Counted from the stretch's first letter, positions 35,304 to 45,104 are shown. The stretch is 63,143 bases of DNA from Burkholderiales bacterium PBB3 (GCA_002256115.1 NKIK01000027.1:1-63143), one strand, 5' to 3'. Notes: a model not told the origin generated them from the letters alone. Translations and numbers: made by a program.

Positions 35304-37784
35304 TCAATGACCAACTTGCGGTGTCCATATAGAAAGCAAGCCCAAATCCAGCAATGTGTTGCCGCTTTGAGGACCCAAGTAGTACAGACGCGCCAAACCA
35401 CTCTCACTGACTGCCAAAAAGTGTCCTCCGCTATACGCTCGGTAACGATAGCCAGGAATAGTTTGAGTTGCCTGCCCTGGCGGAGAGAAAAATTGGAAAT
35501 AGGTCGTTTCAGCCCAGCCAAACACGTTGTCAGCATCGATAGAAACACTGGACGTTGGCGAAACAATCAAATTCAGAAGCCCTTCCCCGTTTACACCAAT
35601 CACTGTGTTTGGAGTAGCGATTGATTGTCGAACTGGGCCTCTCTTGCCGTTGTCATCACTCCCCCAACACTGAACAGCACCGCTGTTGAGCACCGCACAG
35701 CTGTGGTAAGCGCCTGCAGAGACCGAGGTGGCATTGCTAAGGCTGTTCACGGTTACAGGCGTGTCGCTGCTCTTTGAAATTCCGTTTCCAAGTTGACCTG
35801 AATAGTTAAATCCCCAGCACTGCACAGAACCGCTATGGAGGACAGCGCAGCTGAAACCCGAACCTGTTGAGACCATTGAAGCGCTACTGATACCAGACAC
35901 TGTCACTGGGATAGTGCTACTTGTTCTAGTGCCATTTCCAAGTTGACCTTCAAGGTTGTCTCCCCAGCACTGAACGGCCCCGCTCTTGAGAACCGCACAT
36001 CTTTTATCCGACGGAGCTGCTGCGTCGCTGATTCCGTTCACATTTACGGGGATGGTGCTACTCAATGTAGTGCCGTTGCCAAGCACACCAGATGCGTTAG
36101 CTCCCCAACACTGCATAGCGCCACTACTTAATACAGCACAGCTGTAGGAAGAACCTGCTGAGACCGAAGTAGCGCTACTGATACCATAGACGGCCACCGG
36201 ACTGGTGCTGCTCACTGTAGTGCCGTTGCCAAGTTGGCCGTATGCGTTAGATCCCCAACACTGCACAGCGCCGCTGCTTAGCACCGCACAGCTGTGGGAC
36301 GCCCCTGCCGAGACCGATGTAGCGCTGTTGATGCCAGCAACGACTACTGGACTGCCACTAGTCGCTTTGGTGGCGCTTCCCAATTGACCATAGTCGTTCC
36401 ATCCCCAACACCGCACAGCACCGCTATCGAGCGAGGCGCAGCTATGCAGATTACCGGCAGATACCGATGCGGCATTGTTGATGCCGCTAACTACTACCGG
36501 GCTGGTACCGCTCCTAAAGGTTCCATTTCCAAGTTGACCATATGAATTGCTTCCCCAACACTCCACAACACCACTACTGAGCAAAACACAACTGTGCTCA
36601 CCTCCTGCCGAAACTGATGTCGCATTGCCGATTCCGACAACGGTTACCGGGCCGATATTACTAATTAAGATGCCATTGCCAAGTTGGCCGAAATTGTTCG
36701 CTCCCCAACAGCGCACATTGCCGCTACTGAGCACGGCGCAGCTGTGGGAAGGTCCTACTGACACTGAGCTTGCACTGTCAATACCAACAACGGTTACTAA
36801 GCCAATGTTGCTTACAGAAGTACCATTGCCGAGGAGACCAAAACCGTTGCTTCCCCAACACTGCACTGCGCCGCTGTTGAGCGCGGCGCAGCTGTGATAA
36901 AAACCTGCAGAAACCGATTTGGCGCTATTAATGCCAGCAACCGTCACAGGGCTGGCAATACTCGTTGCAGGCCCACTCCCAAGTTGTCCAGAGCCGTTAA
37001 ATCCCCAACACTGAATCGCCCCCGTGCTGAGCACTGCGCAGCTGTGATAGGCCCCTACTGAGACCGATGTGGCGTTGTTGATGCCAGCAACGGCTATCGG
37101 AATGACGCTGCTCGTTGTAGTGCCATTTCCAAGTTGACCATTGCCGTTACCTCCCCAGCACAGCACAGTGCCGCTGCGGACTACGGCGCAGCTGCCGGTG
37201 GTTCCCACAGAAATAGATATAGCGTCGCTGATGCCAACAACGTTCTGCGGACTAGGGCTGGCAGTATTTGTTGTGGTGCCAATTCCCAGTTGACCATCGC
37301 CGCCGTTAAATCCCCAGCACTGAACAGCGCCGCTGCTAAGTACCGCACAACTATGAGAATCCCATGCGGAGACTGATGTGGCGTTATTGATACCTGATAC
37401 TGTTACTGGGATGGTGCTGCTCAATGTAGTTCCGTTTCCAAGCTGACCGGATCTGTTATTGCCCCAGCACTGCACGGTGCCGCTAGCGAGTACTACACAG
37501 TTATAAGTTCGCCCTGCAGCGATCGACGTTGCGTTACTGATGCCCGCAACATTTACTGGACTGGTGCTGAACGTCATAGTGTCATTTCCAAGTTGACCGA
37601 ATTCATTGGATCCCCAGCACTGCACATTCCCACTGCCGAGCACTGCGCAGTTGTGGGACTCGCCGGCAGAAACCATTGGAACCGCAGCCCAAGCTTGCAA
37701 GCTGCAAAACATGAAGATCAAGAAAATCCATTTCACACTCCAGCAAGTAGAAACACGGTTTTCTTGAGTTTTCATTGAATACAT
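35304..37784 (-). CDS. Exported RCC1-repeat protein with paired cysteines and C-terminal VFGWAE module
   Basis: 826 residues. Signal peptide (~12-33, WIFLIFMFCSLQAWA). About fourteen RCC1 repeats follow, each with the pattern HSCAVLxSGxVQCWGxNxxGQLGNG, so every blade carries two cysteines that could pair. One blade (SDAAAPSDKRCAVL) is shortened. The last ~70 residues (NVFGWAE ... YLGPQSG ... LDLGLLSIW) match the C-terminal module of the glycosidase-like protein at 21003-22928. The gene is less GC-rich than its neighbours. Starts at 37784 or 37775 are both possible. A surface or secreted binding role is likely, but unproven. Confidence 0.78.
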   Translation of the reverse strand: MYSMKTQENRVSTCWSVKWIFLIFMFCSLQAWAAVPMVSAGESHNCAVLGSGNVQCWGSNEFGQLGNDTMTFSTSPVNVAGISNATSIAAGRTYNCVVLASGTVQCWGNNRSGQLGNGTTLSSTIPVTVSGINNATSVSAWDSHSCAVLSSGAVQCWGFNGGDGQLGIGTTTNTASPSPQNVVGISDAISISVGTTGSCAVVRSGTVLCWGGNGNGQLGNGTTTSSVIPIAVAGINNATSVSVGAYHSCAVLSTGAIQCWGFNGSGQLGSGPATSIASPVTVAGINSAKSVSAGFYHSCAALNSGAVQCWGSNGFGLLGNGTSVSNIGLVTVVGIDSASSVSVGPSHSCAVLSSGNVRCWGANNFGQLGNGILISNIGPVTVVGIGNATSVSAGGEHSCVLLSSGVVECWGSNSYGQLGNGTFRSGTSPVVVSGINNAASVSAGNLHSCASLDSGAVRCWGWNDYGQLGSATKATSGSPVVVAGINSATSVSAGASHSCAVLSSGAVQCWGSNAYGQLGNGTTVSSTSPVAVYGISSATSVSAGSSYSCAVLSSGAMQCWGANASGVLGNGTTLSSTIPVNVNGISDAAAPSDKRCAVLKSGAVQCWGDNLEGQLGNGTRTSSTIPVTVSGISSASMVSTGSGFSCAVLHSGSVQCWGFNYSGQLGNGISKSSDTPVTVNSLSNATSVSAGAYHSCAVLNSGAVQCWGSDDNGKRGPVRQSIATPNTVIGVNGEGLLNLIVSPTSSVSIDADNVFGWAETTYFQFFSPPGQATQTIPGYRYRAYSGGHFLAVSESGLARLYYLGPQSGNTLLDLGLLSIWTPQVGH

Positions 37785-38018
37785 CGAACAGTCCAATTGA
37801 AGTGAGTCGGTTATGTTTGCCAAAACGAGCCCCAATGGAGGCATAGGCATTCACCTTGTCGGAAAAAGAGGCCACAGAATGCACCTTTGACCAAGTGCCG
37901 CTGGATGATACGCAATCTAGGTTTTAGAAAATCACGGACACCATGGATTGGCACTGAGTGGACTTCACCCGCTTGCGCAGACACATTTTTACTTCCTGCA
38001 AGCGGTCAATCACGAACT

Positions 38019-38032
38019 ACCGCAACTGGCCC
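38019..38032 (+). repeat. Dispersed repeat A, single copy
   Basis: ACCGCAACTGGCCC, in the 292-bp gap between the RCC1 gene and the PLP-enzyme gene. The same gap has the 16-mer TGGACTTCACCCGCTT (37959-37974), which recurs at 57136-57151. Confidence 0.5.
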
Positions 38033-38076
38033 GAATGCGCCACCAGTGACAGCCCAGCGTTCAGGCGCTCTATTTT

Positions 38077-39252
38077 TCAGCAGGTCACAACCAGCGCTTG
38101 ATCCAGATCTGCACATAAGTCCTCCGCAGCCTCCAAGCCAATCGACAAACGGACTGCATTGAGCTGTACATTCGCTTGCCGCATCTGCTCATCGTTCATG
38201 GTGCCCGCCCACATCGCGGCGGCGTGCACAGCCAGACTCTCGACGCCGCCCAAACTCACTGCATTGGCAAAGAGCTTGAGGCTGGCAACAAAGTTGGCTG
38301 TTTGTGTATAACCCCCTTTAACCCAGACCGCCATCACACCGCCAAAGCCGCGCATCTGCTGCTTTGCCAAGGCGTGTTGTGGATGGCTTGTCAGACCAGG
38401 ATAGAACACCTTTTCAATTCCAGGATGTTGCTCAAGATACTGTGCTATTTGCATTGCAGTAGCATTTTGTTGGCGGACACGAACTCCCAATGTGCGCATC
38501 CCACGCAGCAATAGCCACGCATCCATGGGTGAAAGTGTTGCGCCTAAGGTAATCGCTGTATTCCATATTTGCGCACAACGTTCCTTGCTACTTACAACCA
38601 CTCCAGCCGTCAGGTCGTGGTGTCCCCCGAGCCATTTCGTGGCACTGTGCATGACGATATCCGCCCCTAGCGCGATGGGCTGCTGATTCACAGGACAAGC
38701 GAAGGTGTTGTCGCAGGAGACGGTAATTCCTTGATCGATTGATTTTGCGAGGGCGCAGACTGCGGCGATATCTGTCAGCGCCATAGTGGGATTTGCTGGC
38801 GTCTCAAGATGAATGAGACGGGTGTTTGGCCTCACTGCCCGTGCAAACGCACTGACATCTGTTTGGTCGACGATAGTCGACTCGACTCCAAATTGAGGAA
38901 GCAGTTCAGAAATGAGTTTACTCGTCGCCATGTAGTGATTGGCTTGTGCCACAACATGGTCTCCTGCCTTTACGTGGCTTAGGATGCTCGCTGCTATGCC
39001 ACCCATCCCCGATGCGAAGCACAAGCCTGACTCAGCCCCCTCAAGTTGCGCCAGAATGTGCGCCACGCGCTCGTGAAGTGGATTTCCGTATCGCGTGTAG
39101 TAACGTGAATGTTGAGGCTGGCTGGCCATTTCGGCAAATTCCTCCGCGTCTTTCGCCATGAACGTTGCCGAGTAGGTGATAGGTGGTGCGACCGCACTAT
39201 CAGTGGCAAATGCTGCGTCTGCGTGCAGTAGTTGGGTATCGAGATGTTGCAT
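38077..39252 (-). CDS. Cys/Met metabolism PLP-dependent enzyme
   Basis: 391 residues, the usual length. PLP lysine K206 in MHSATKWLGGH, cofactor aspartate in SCDNTFACP, and YTRYGNP near residue 52 (the Tyr/Arg pair that binds phosphate from the next subunit). The family includes cystathionine gamma-synthase, cystathionine lyases, methionine gamma-lyase and O-acylhomoserine sulfhydrylase. Which one cannot be decided. Next to RidA, which clears reactive enamines made by PLP lyases, a lyase role is favoured. Last gene of a five-gene operon. Confidence 0.85.
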   Translation of the reverse strand: MQHLDTQLLHADAAFATDSAVAPPITYSATFMAKDAEEFAEMASQPQHSRYYTRYGNPLHERVAHILAQLEGAESGLCFASGMGGIAASILSHVKAGDHVVAQANHYMATSKLISELLPQFGVESTIVDQTDVSAFARAVRPNTRLIHLETPANPTMALTDIAAVCALAKSIDQGITVSCDNTFACPVNQQPIALGADIVMHSATKWLGGHHDLTAGVVVSSKERCAQIWNTAITLGATLSPMDAWLLLRGMRTLGVRVRQQNATAMQIAQYLEQHPGIEKVFYPGLTSHPQHALAKQQMRGFGGVMAVWVKGGYTQTANFVASLKLFANAVSLGGVESLAVHAAAMWAGTMNDEQMRQANVQLNAVRLSIGLEAAEDLCADLDQALVVTC

Positions 39253-39286
39253 GGAATGAACTTCTTAATCGTCTACTCAAAGGCCA

Positions 39287-40720
39287 TCAGACCTGACGCG
39301 CCGTCCTGCGAATACACACGACCTTGGGCTGCGTCATCTCCTCGTATGCGAACCGCACACCCTCGCGGCCAAGGCTGCCGTACTTGAAGCCGCCGAAAGG
39401 CATAGCGTCGAACCGGTAGTCCGATGAGTCATTAATCATCACGCCACCTGCCTCCAGTGTCTCGGCCGCTTTGAACGCGGCTTCCAGGTCATTCGTGAAG
39501 ATGCCGGCGTGGAGGCTGTATTCCGGTTCGTTGGCAAGCCCTATCGCCTCCTCAAGGGAGTCAATCCGATGCAGCACGACGACGGGGGCAAACACCTCTT
39601 GCTGCCAAAGAACGCTATCGAATTTGACGTCTTCCAGCACCGTCGGTGCGTAGACTGCGCCATCCAGCAAATTGCCACATAGCAGGGTTGCGCCTTGGCT
39701 TAGCGCAGCGTCCACCACGCCTTTGGCCCGCGCCGCTGCTTGGCCGCTGATCATTGGCCCGACGTCGGTGTCTGCACGCTTTGGGTTGCCTGCCTTCAGG
39801 GCCTGGGCGCTGTCGACGAAGCGTCGCTTGAATTCCTCGTAGATGGATGAGTGGACCAGCAGTCGTTGCGTACCGATGCAGTTCTGGCCAGCGGCCCAGA
39901 ACGCACCGGAAATGCAGGACTCGACCGCATCCTCCAGCTTGCAGTCGCCCTGCACGATGACCGGTGCATTGCCACCCAGGTCCATGGCGAGCTTCTTCAA
40001 ACCCGCCGACCGGGCAATCTTTTCTCCGGTGATGAAGCCGCCTGTAAAGGAGACCATCCTGACGTCTCGTGACGAAACCAGTGCTTCTCCGAGGGCCGCA
40101 CCGCCGGTGGCAACCGACACGATATTGGGAGGCAATCCCGCAGCCACCAGGTAGCTGACGAGCTTCATGGCAGACAGAGGCGCAAGCTCGGACGGCTTGA
40201 GGATCACCGCATTGCCACCGGCGATGGCCGGACCCAGCTTGTGCGCGGCTAGGTTGAGGGGATCGTTGTACGGGGTAATGGCGACGATGACACCCAGGGG
40301 TTCGCGAGTGAACCACCCCTGCCGGTTCTCCGACCCAGCGTAGGCGTCGAACGGTATCACTTCACCGGCATTACGCCGCGCCTCGTCGGCAGACAACCTG
40401 AGTGTGTTCACGCAACGCAGTACCTCCTTGGTGGCCTGCCGGATGGTCTTACCGACCTCAGCGACGATCAGATTGGCAAACGCTGCTTGGTCCCGCTCAA
40501 CGTGTGTTGCACAAGCGTCGAGTAGGCGTGCCCGTTCATGACGGGACAAAGCCCGGCAAGCCCGTGCGCCTTCTTTGGCGGCTTGCAGGATCGCCTGTGC
40601 GTCCTGGGGCGGCATGTCCGCAACGGATCCGACCTCGCTGCCGTCATACGGGTTGGTCACCACAATGCGATCACGCGTTGCGGCCCGAGGGGGTTCGATG
40701 TGAAGTTCAATCGCGTTCAT
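39287..40720 (-). CDS. NAD(P)-dependent aldehyde dehydrogenase
   Basis: 477 residues. Catalytic Cys281 in [12 protein letters not shown] motif [12 protein letters not shown], and C-terminal GGVMINDSS...[15 protein letters not shown]. The residue that is usually glutamate (ELGG) is Asp247 here (MDLGGNAP), which may change hydrolysis of the thioester. It resembles the branch of lactaldehyde or phospho-/sulfo-aldehyde dehydrogenases, but the substrate is unknown. It follows the PhzF gene with no gap, so it probably oxidises an aldehyde formed in the same pathway. Confidence 0.87.
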   Translation of the reverse strand: MNAIELHIEPPRAATRDRIVVTNPYDGSEVGSVADMPPQDAQAILQAAKEGARACRALSRHERARLLDACATHVERDQAAFANLIVAEVGKTIRQATKEVLRCVNTLRLSADEARRNAGEVIPFDAYAGSENRQGWFTREPLGVIVAITPYNDPLNLAAHKLGPAIAGGNAVILKPSELAPLSAMKLVSYLVAAGLPPNIVSVATGGAALGEALVSSRDVRMVSFTGGFITGEKIARSAGLKKLAMDLGGNAPVIVQGDCKLEDAVESCISGAFWAAGQNCIGTQRLLVHSSIYEEFKRRFVDSAQALKAGNPKRADTDVGPMISGQAAARAKGVVDAALSQGATLLCGNLLDGAVYAPTVLEDVKFDSVLWQQEVFAPVVVLHRIDSLEEAIGLANEPEYSLHAGIFTNDLEAAFKAAETLEAGGVMINDSSDYRFDAMPFGGFKYGSLGREGVRFAYEEMTQPKVVCIRRTARQV

Positions 40721-41602
40721 CTACAGCGCCAATCGGCCCTCCACGCAGGTGATGCACGACCCGCCCACGCGGATCTGGCCGTTCGCGTCAACATGCACCT
40801 TTATCCGCCCGTCCCGCCCCACCCGGCGGCCCTGAGCTGCCAGGTAGGCCACTCCGTCTGCCGGCAGCATGCCGCGTTCCCATTGGAAGGCCGCCACACT
40901 GGCATTGCCGCTCCCGCAGACGGGGTCCTCATCGACCCCGCACGAAGGCGCAAAGGCGCGAACTTCCAGGGCCAACTCCCCATGTGGATAGCGGCCAAAT
41001 ACCGTAAGACCTGTGACTCCCAGGCGGCGCTCGAACGCGGCCAGCCTCGCGAAGTCGGGCTTCAGGTTTAGCACAGCCGCCGCATCGGTCATCGGCAAGA
41101 TGACCCAAATGGCCCCCACATTGACGATGGCTGGTTCCACTGCGTGGTCCAGCTTGCAGCCAAGGATGTGCTCCAACTCAGCAACATCAGCGACCGGCAA
41201 AGACGTGATGCGCGCGGACGGTGAAGCAAACGCAAGCTGACGGCCGTCCGCGCCGTCTTCGATCAACACGTCGATAAGGCCGACGTTGCACTGCTGGACC
41301 AACCGGCCGTCTTCCCGCACTGTGGCCAGCCCAGCCTCCAGGATGGCATGTGCACTGCCCAGGGTGGGATGCCCGGCGAAGGGCAGCTCACTGCGCGGCG
41401 TAAAGATACGTAGGCGATAGTCGGCCGCCGGAGTTGTTGGCGGCAGGACAAAGGTCGTCTCGGAGAGATTGGTCCAGTTCGCGATGGCTTGCATGGCCTC
41501 GGTGTCAAGGTCTTCGGCGTCGAATACGACAGCCACCGGGTTGCCTGCCAGTGGTCGCGAGGTGAAGACGTCCACCACGGTGTAGCGATGGTCTCGTGTC
41601 AT
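40721..41602 (-). CDS. PhzF-family isomerase/epimerase-like protein
   Basis: 293 residues. PhzF fold with two similar halves; catalytic Glu48 in NLSETTFVLP, and the signatures RIFTPRSELPFAGHPTLGSAHA and DEDPVCGSGNASVAAF. Members catalyse double-bond shifts or ring openings in amino acid-derived compounds. Its ATG overlaps the RidA stop by 4 bp, and the gene abuts the aldehyde dehydrogenase. Confidence 0.87.
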   Translation of the reverse strand: MTRDHRYTVVDVFTSRPLAGNPVAVVFDAEDLDTEAMQAIANWTNLSETTFVLPPTTPAADYRLRIFTPRSELPFAGHPTLGSAHAILEAGLATVREDGRLVQQCNVGLIDVLIEDGADGRQLAFASPSARITSLPVADVAELEHILGCKLDHAVEPAIVNVGAIWVILPMTDAAAVLNLKPDFARLAAFERRLGVTGLTVFGRYPHGELALEVRAFAPSCGVDEDPVCGSGNASVAAFQWERGMLPADGVAYLAAQGRRVGRDGRIKVHVDANGQIRVGGSCITCVEGRLAL

Positions 41603-41955
41603 GTCGACCGCACCGCGGCAATCACGCCAATCTCGACTGTGTACTGCGGGAATGCAAGCTTAGACTCGACACAGGCGCGGGCGGGCGCTTCGCCCGTCGG
41701 CACCCAGGCATCCCAGACCTCGTTCACGTCGTTGTAGGAGGCGGCGCTCGCAAGCCAGATGTTGGCCGCTAGGATCCCGGTTCTGTCGGAGCCAAGCTTG
41801 GCCAACAATGCGTCGATCTTGGTGAGAATCTGTGTCGTCTGGCCCTTCACGTCCAGGCTGGTATCGTCTGCAACCTGCCCGGCCAGGAAGGCGAATCCGT
41901 TGTGAACTACGGCTTGGCTCATGCACTGGTTGGTGTCATAACGTTTGATCTGCAT
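41599..41955 (-). CDS. RidA-family protein (enamine/imine deaminase-like)
   Basis: 118 residues, the normal length. The C-terminal Arg-Ala-Cys-Val-Glu segment (ARACVESKLAFPQYTVEI) has the arginine that binds carboxylates and the glutamate of active RidA. It hydrolyses reactive enamine or imine products of PLP enzymes to keto acids and ammonia. Placed between the aminotransferase and PhzF genes, which fits clearing such an intermediate in this pathway. Confidence 0.88.
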   Translation of the reverse strand: MQIKRYDTNQCMSQAVVHNGFAFLAGQVADDTSLDVKGQTTQILTKIDALLAKLGSDRTGILAANIWLASAASYNDVNEVWDAWVPTGEAPARACVESKLAFPQYTVEIGVIAAVRST

Positions 41956-42009
41956 GGTTTCTCCTTGAAAATTGTTTCGCTGCCGGTCAGGCCCGGTCGC
42001 CTCACACGC

Positions 42010-43212
42010 TCACTTCCCGGTTGCGGCGTCCAGCACCGCCGAAAGAGCAGCCAACGCGGGACCTAAACGGTCTGGTGGCAGGTAGCCGAAGCCCAGCCTC
42101 AAGACGCGGTCGCTCTCGCCAAACCACGCGCCCGACGCCAGCTGCAAGTCGTGTTCGGGCAATAAATCCCAAAACCGGGACACGGCAGTGGTGTCGAACC
42201 AGTCTGCACGCAGGCGCAAGCAGCACAGGGCGCCGCCGTGCGGTCGTATCCACTCGATGCGGTTGCGCTCGGAATCGCACCAAGCGGTCAGTTGCGCGAG
42301 CCCTTCGGCGAGTAATTTGCGGCGCGGTGCCAGCACACTGTCGCGGTTGCGCAGTAGCGCCGTGGCCAGCGCCTCGTCGAGTACCGAGCCGGAGATCACG
42401 GTATTCATCTTGGCAATGACCAAGCGAGCCCGAAGGTCTGCAGCCGCTACAGTGAGCCAGCCCGTGCGCAAGCCGGGCGCGCCCAGCGCCTTTGACACGG
42501 AGGCGCCTGTTACGATGCGCGGATGCATGCCAGCATAGCTATCTGGTACAGCCTCATCGCCATAGGTGGCTTCGCGATAGGTCTCGTCGATAAAGAGAGT
42601 GGCTTGTGGCGCCCGTGCCTCCAGCAGATCGAGAAGTTTTTCAACGGTTGCGCGCGGTGTTCGAATCCCGTTGGGGTTCTGCGGCGAAGCGAGACTGACC
42701 ATTTTGGTTCTCGGCGAAAGTCTAGCCGCGAGTGCATCCAAATCCAACTGGAAGCCATTCTCGAACGTCAGCTTGATCTCGCGGACAGCGACACCGGCAC
42801 CGAGCAAGCAGTCGCGGCTTGGAGGAAAGCATGGCGTCACCAGCACAGCCTCGTCGCCGGGACGGCAGACCTCGAAGGCCAGCAGGAAGAGTCCCAGTGC
42901 AGTCCCCTGGGTCGTGATGACGTGATCGGCAGGCACTTTGCAGGTCTTTGCGATCTCCTCGCGCAGCTCGACGGACCCAGCAGACCGGCCATAGCCAAGC
43001 TTCAAACCGCGCACGGTTTCCAAACCGGCCATGTCCAGTACGTCCCCGACGGTCAGGTCCTGTGATGTGCTCTCCGCCAGATTGAAGGGCCGGTTTACAT
43101 CCAGCAGGGTAATGATGTCGTTGTAAGGAAACCTGCCCTGCCATTGCGGGTGAGTCAACCCGGAAGGGTCGGATTTCTCTGCCGCGAAGACCTTGTCTGT
43201 TAGCACTGTCAT
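42010..43212 (-). CDS. Class I/II PLP-dependent aminotransferase
   Basis: 400 residues. PLP lysine in GASVSKALGAPGLRTGW, Asn-Pro-Asn-Gly in SPQNPNGIRTP and the aspartate/tyrosine in FIDETYREATY. Substrate unknown; by context an amino acid degraded by the rest of the operon. The ATG at 43212 has AAGGTG at good spacing. First gene of the operon, divergent from the MocR-type regulator, whose members normally control PLP or amino acid genes beside them. Confidence 0.87.
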   Translation of the reverse strand: MTVLTDKVFAAEKSDPSGLTHPQWQGRFPYNDIITLLDVNRPFNLAESTSQDLTVGDVLDMAGLETVRGLKLGYGRSAGSVELREEIAKTCKVPADHVITTQGTALGLFLLAFEVCRPGDEAVLVTPCFPPSRDCLLGAGVAVREIKLTFENGFQLDLDALAARLSPRTKMVSLASPQNPNGIRTPRATVEKLLDLLEARAPQATLFIDETYREATYGDEAVPDSYAGMHPRIVTGASVSKALGAPGLRTGWLTVAAADLRARLVIAKMNTVISGSVLDEALATALLRNRDSVLAPRRKLLAEGLAQLTAWCDSERNRIEWIRPHGGALCCLRLRADWFDTTAVSRFWDLLPEHDLQLASGAWFGESDRVLRLGFGYLPPDRLGPALAALSAVLDAATGK

Positions 43213-43364
43213 TCGTTTCACCTTGCATTTGCGTGGGTCGCCCGATGTTGTCAATCACTGCCCGGGGCGCGTCGGGTATCAAGGATGGAACGAATCTTAG
43301 AGTTCACAAAACAATCACAACAGCCACAATTTTGTATTCATTTGACCAGTACAGTTTGTTTGCC
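43213..43364. promoter_or_regulatory. Divergent control region of the MocR regulator and its operon
   Basis: 152 bp between the two start codons. It is AT-richer near the regulator gene (~43310-43350) and contains TTTGACCAGTACAG (~43341-43354), where a GACCAGTAC core could be an operator half. No clear repeat pair was seen. Confidence 0.35.
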
Positions 43365-45104
43365 ATGTCAATGCGTTTTGCAGACAATAAAGCCCTGGCC
43401 CTCCCAGTGCGCACCATGAACTTAAACACTACCCATCGCTACGAACAGTTGGCAGAAATCTTCACGAAGATGATCAACCAAGGGGTGCTCGCGCAGGGCT
43501 CGCGTATGCCAACCGTTCGGGTCGTCAGCGCGCAGCATGGCATCAGCGTTTCAACGGCGCTACAGGCCTACCGGAAGCTTCAGGATCGGGGCATCCTCAT
43601 CGCTCGACCGGGGTCTGGCTTTTATGTAGGCGCACCGCGTGCGCCCGGCAAGCCAATCACCGGCAACGCCGCAGAGGTGCCCGCGTCCCATCGCTACGAG
43701 CAACTCGCCAACCTGATAGTCGGCATGATCGACAACGGCACGTTTGCGCCCGGCATGCGCCTGCCGTCCGTGCGCGCCATCAGCACGGAGCACGGAATCA
43801 GCGTCACCACGGTGCTACAGGCCTACCGTTGGCTAGAGGACCGCGGCGTACTGGTCGCGCGCGCCCAGTCGGGCTTTTATGTTGCGGCCACGCAGGGTGG
43901 AGCGCTGGCATTGCCGTCCACGTCGCGTCTACGTTCCAAGGCGTCGACCGTGTCCATCAGCGGCGCTGTCGCTGCCCTGCTGGAGCACGCGTCCAACTCT
44001 GAGCTGGTGCCGCTGGGCTGCGCCGTGCCAGACGCGGCGCTGCTGCAGTCCCATAAGCTCGACCTGGCGCTGTCACACGCCGCGCGCCAACATGGCGCGC
44101 GCTACAACGTCTATGGCACGCCGCGTGGTGACTTGCGGCTGCGCCAGGAAATCTCCAGGCGGGCGTTGCGCATAGGGCATGCGCTGTCACCAGACGACGT
44201 GGTGATTACCAGTGGCTGCACGGAGGCCTTGATCCTCGCGCTGACCTCCGTTGCAAAATCCGGAGACACCATCGCCGTCGAATCGCCCACCTACTTCGGG
44301 CTCCTGCATACGCTGGAGGTGCTCGGTCTGAAGGCCCTAGAGCTCCCCACCGATCCGACCTGCGGCGTCCAAGTCGACGCACTCGCTCGGGTGCTGGACA
44401 CGGAACCCGTTGCGGCCTGCCTGCTGTCGTCCAGTTTCAGCAACCCGCTGGGCTCGTTGATGCCCGAAGCGCAAAAGCGTGAAGTGCTCACCCTGCTATC
44501 GCGGCATGGTGTACCCCTGATCGAAGACGACGTTTACGGCGAAATCCACTTCACGCGTGAGAGGCCCAAGCCATTTATTGCACTCGACGGCGGCGCCAAC
44601 ACCATCTATTGCGGTTCGTTCTCTAAAAGCCTCGCACCCGGATACCGCATCGGATGGATCGTCGCAGGCGCTTTTGCGCAACACGTATTGGATCGCAAGC
44701 TTGCTTTCAGCCTATGCAGCCCGGTTCTTCCCCAGGTCGCGTTCGCAGAGTTTCTGGCCAGCGGCGCATTTGATGCCCACTTGCGCCGACTACGCCGCCT
44801 GCTTGAAGAGAACCTGATGCGCCTGACCCGCGCCGTCGAGGCTAGCTTCCCGGCTGAGACACGCGTCAGCAGACCCACTGGAGGATTTGCGCTTTGGGTC
44901 GAGTTACCCAAAGGGTTTGACTCGCGCGAGTTGTTCGACACAGCGCTTGAACATGGCATCTGCTTTGCGCCTGGAGACGTTTTCTCAGCAAGCCGCCGCT
45001 TTCGGAACTGCCTGCGTTTGAGCGCTGGGAGTACATGGAGCGAACGAATCGAGAAGGGGGTTCGACGTCTCGGTGAGCTTGTTCGCATTCAGCTCTCGAG
45101 CTAG
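43365..45104 (+). CDS. MocR-type regulator with two tandem GntR winged-helix domains
   Basis: 579 residues. Two copies of a GntR-type DNA-binding domain, ~24-90 and ~108-175, both starting HRYEQLA and both containing EHGIS/QHGIS, LQAYR and SGFYV, about 60% identical by eye. They are followed by a fold-I aminotransferase-like domain (~210-575) with SSSFSNPLGSLMP and the PLP lysine in YCGSFSKSLAPGYRIGW. Ordinary MocR proteins have one winged helix and ~470 residues, so the duplication is unusual. It probably senses a PLP adduct of the operon's substrate and controls the divergent operon at 38077-43212. ATG 43416 is another possible start. Confidence 0.88.
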   Translation: MSMRFADNKALALPVRTMNLNTTHRYEQLAEIFTKMINQGVLAQGSRMPTVRVVSAQHGISVSTALQAYRKLQDRGILIARPGSGFYVGAPRAPGKPITGNAAEVPASHRYEQLANLIVGMIDNGTFAPGMRLPSVRAISTEHGISVTTVLQAYRWLEDRGVLVARAQSGFYVAATQGGALALPSTSRLRSKASTVSISGAVAALLEHASNSELVPLGCAVPDAALLQSHKLDLALSHAARQHGARYNVYGTPRGDLRLRQEISRRALRIGHALSPDDVVITSGCTEALILALTSVAKSGDTIAVESPTYFGLLHTLEVLGLKALELPTDPTCGVQVDALARVLDTEPVAACLLSSSFSNPLGSLMPEAQKREVLTLLSRHGVPLIEDDVYGEIHFTRERPKPFIALDGGANTIYCGSFSKSLAPGYRIGWIVAGAFAQHVLDRKLAFSLCSPVLPQVAFAEFLASGAFDAHLRRLRRLLEENLMRLTRAVEASFPAETRVSRPTGGFALWVELPKGFDSRELFDTALEHGICFAPGDVFSASRRFRNCLRLSAGSTWSERIEKGVRRLGELVRIQLSS

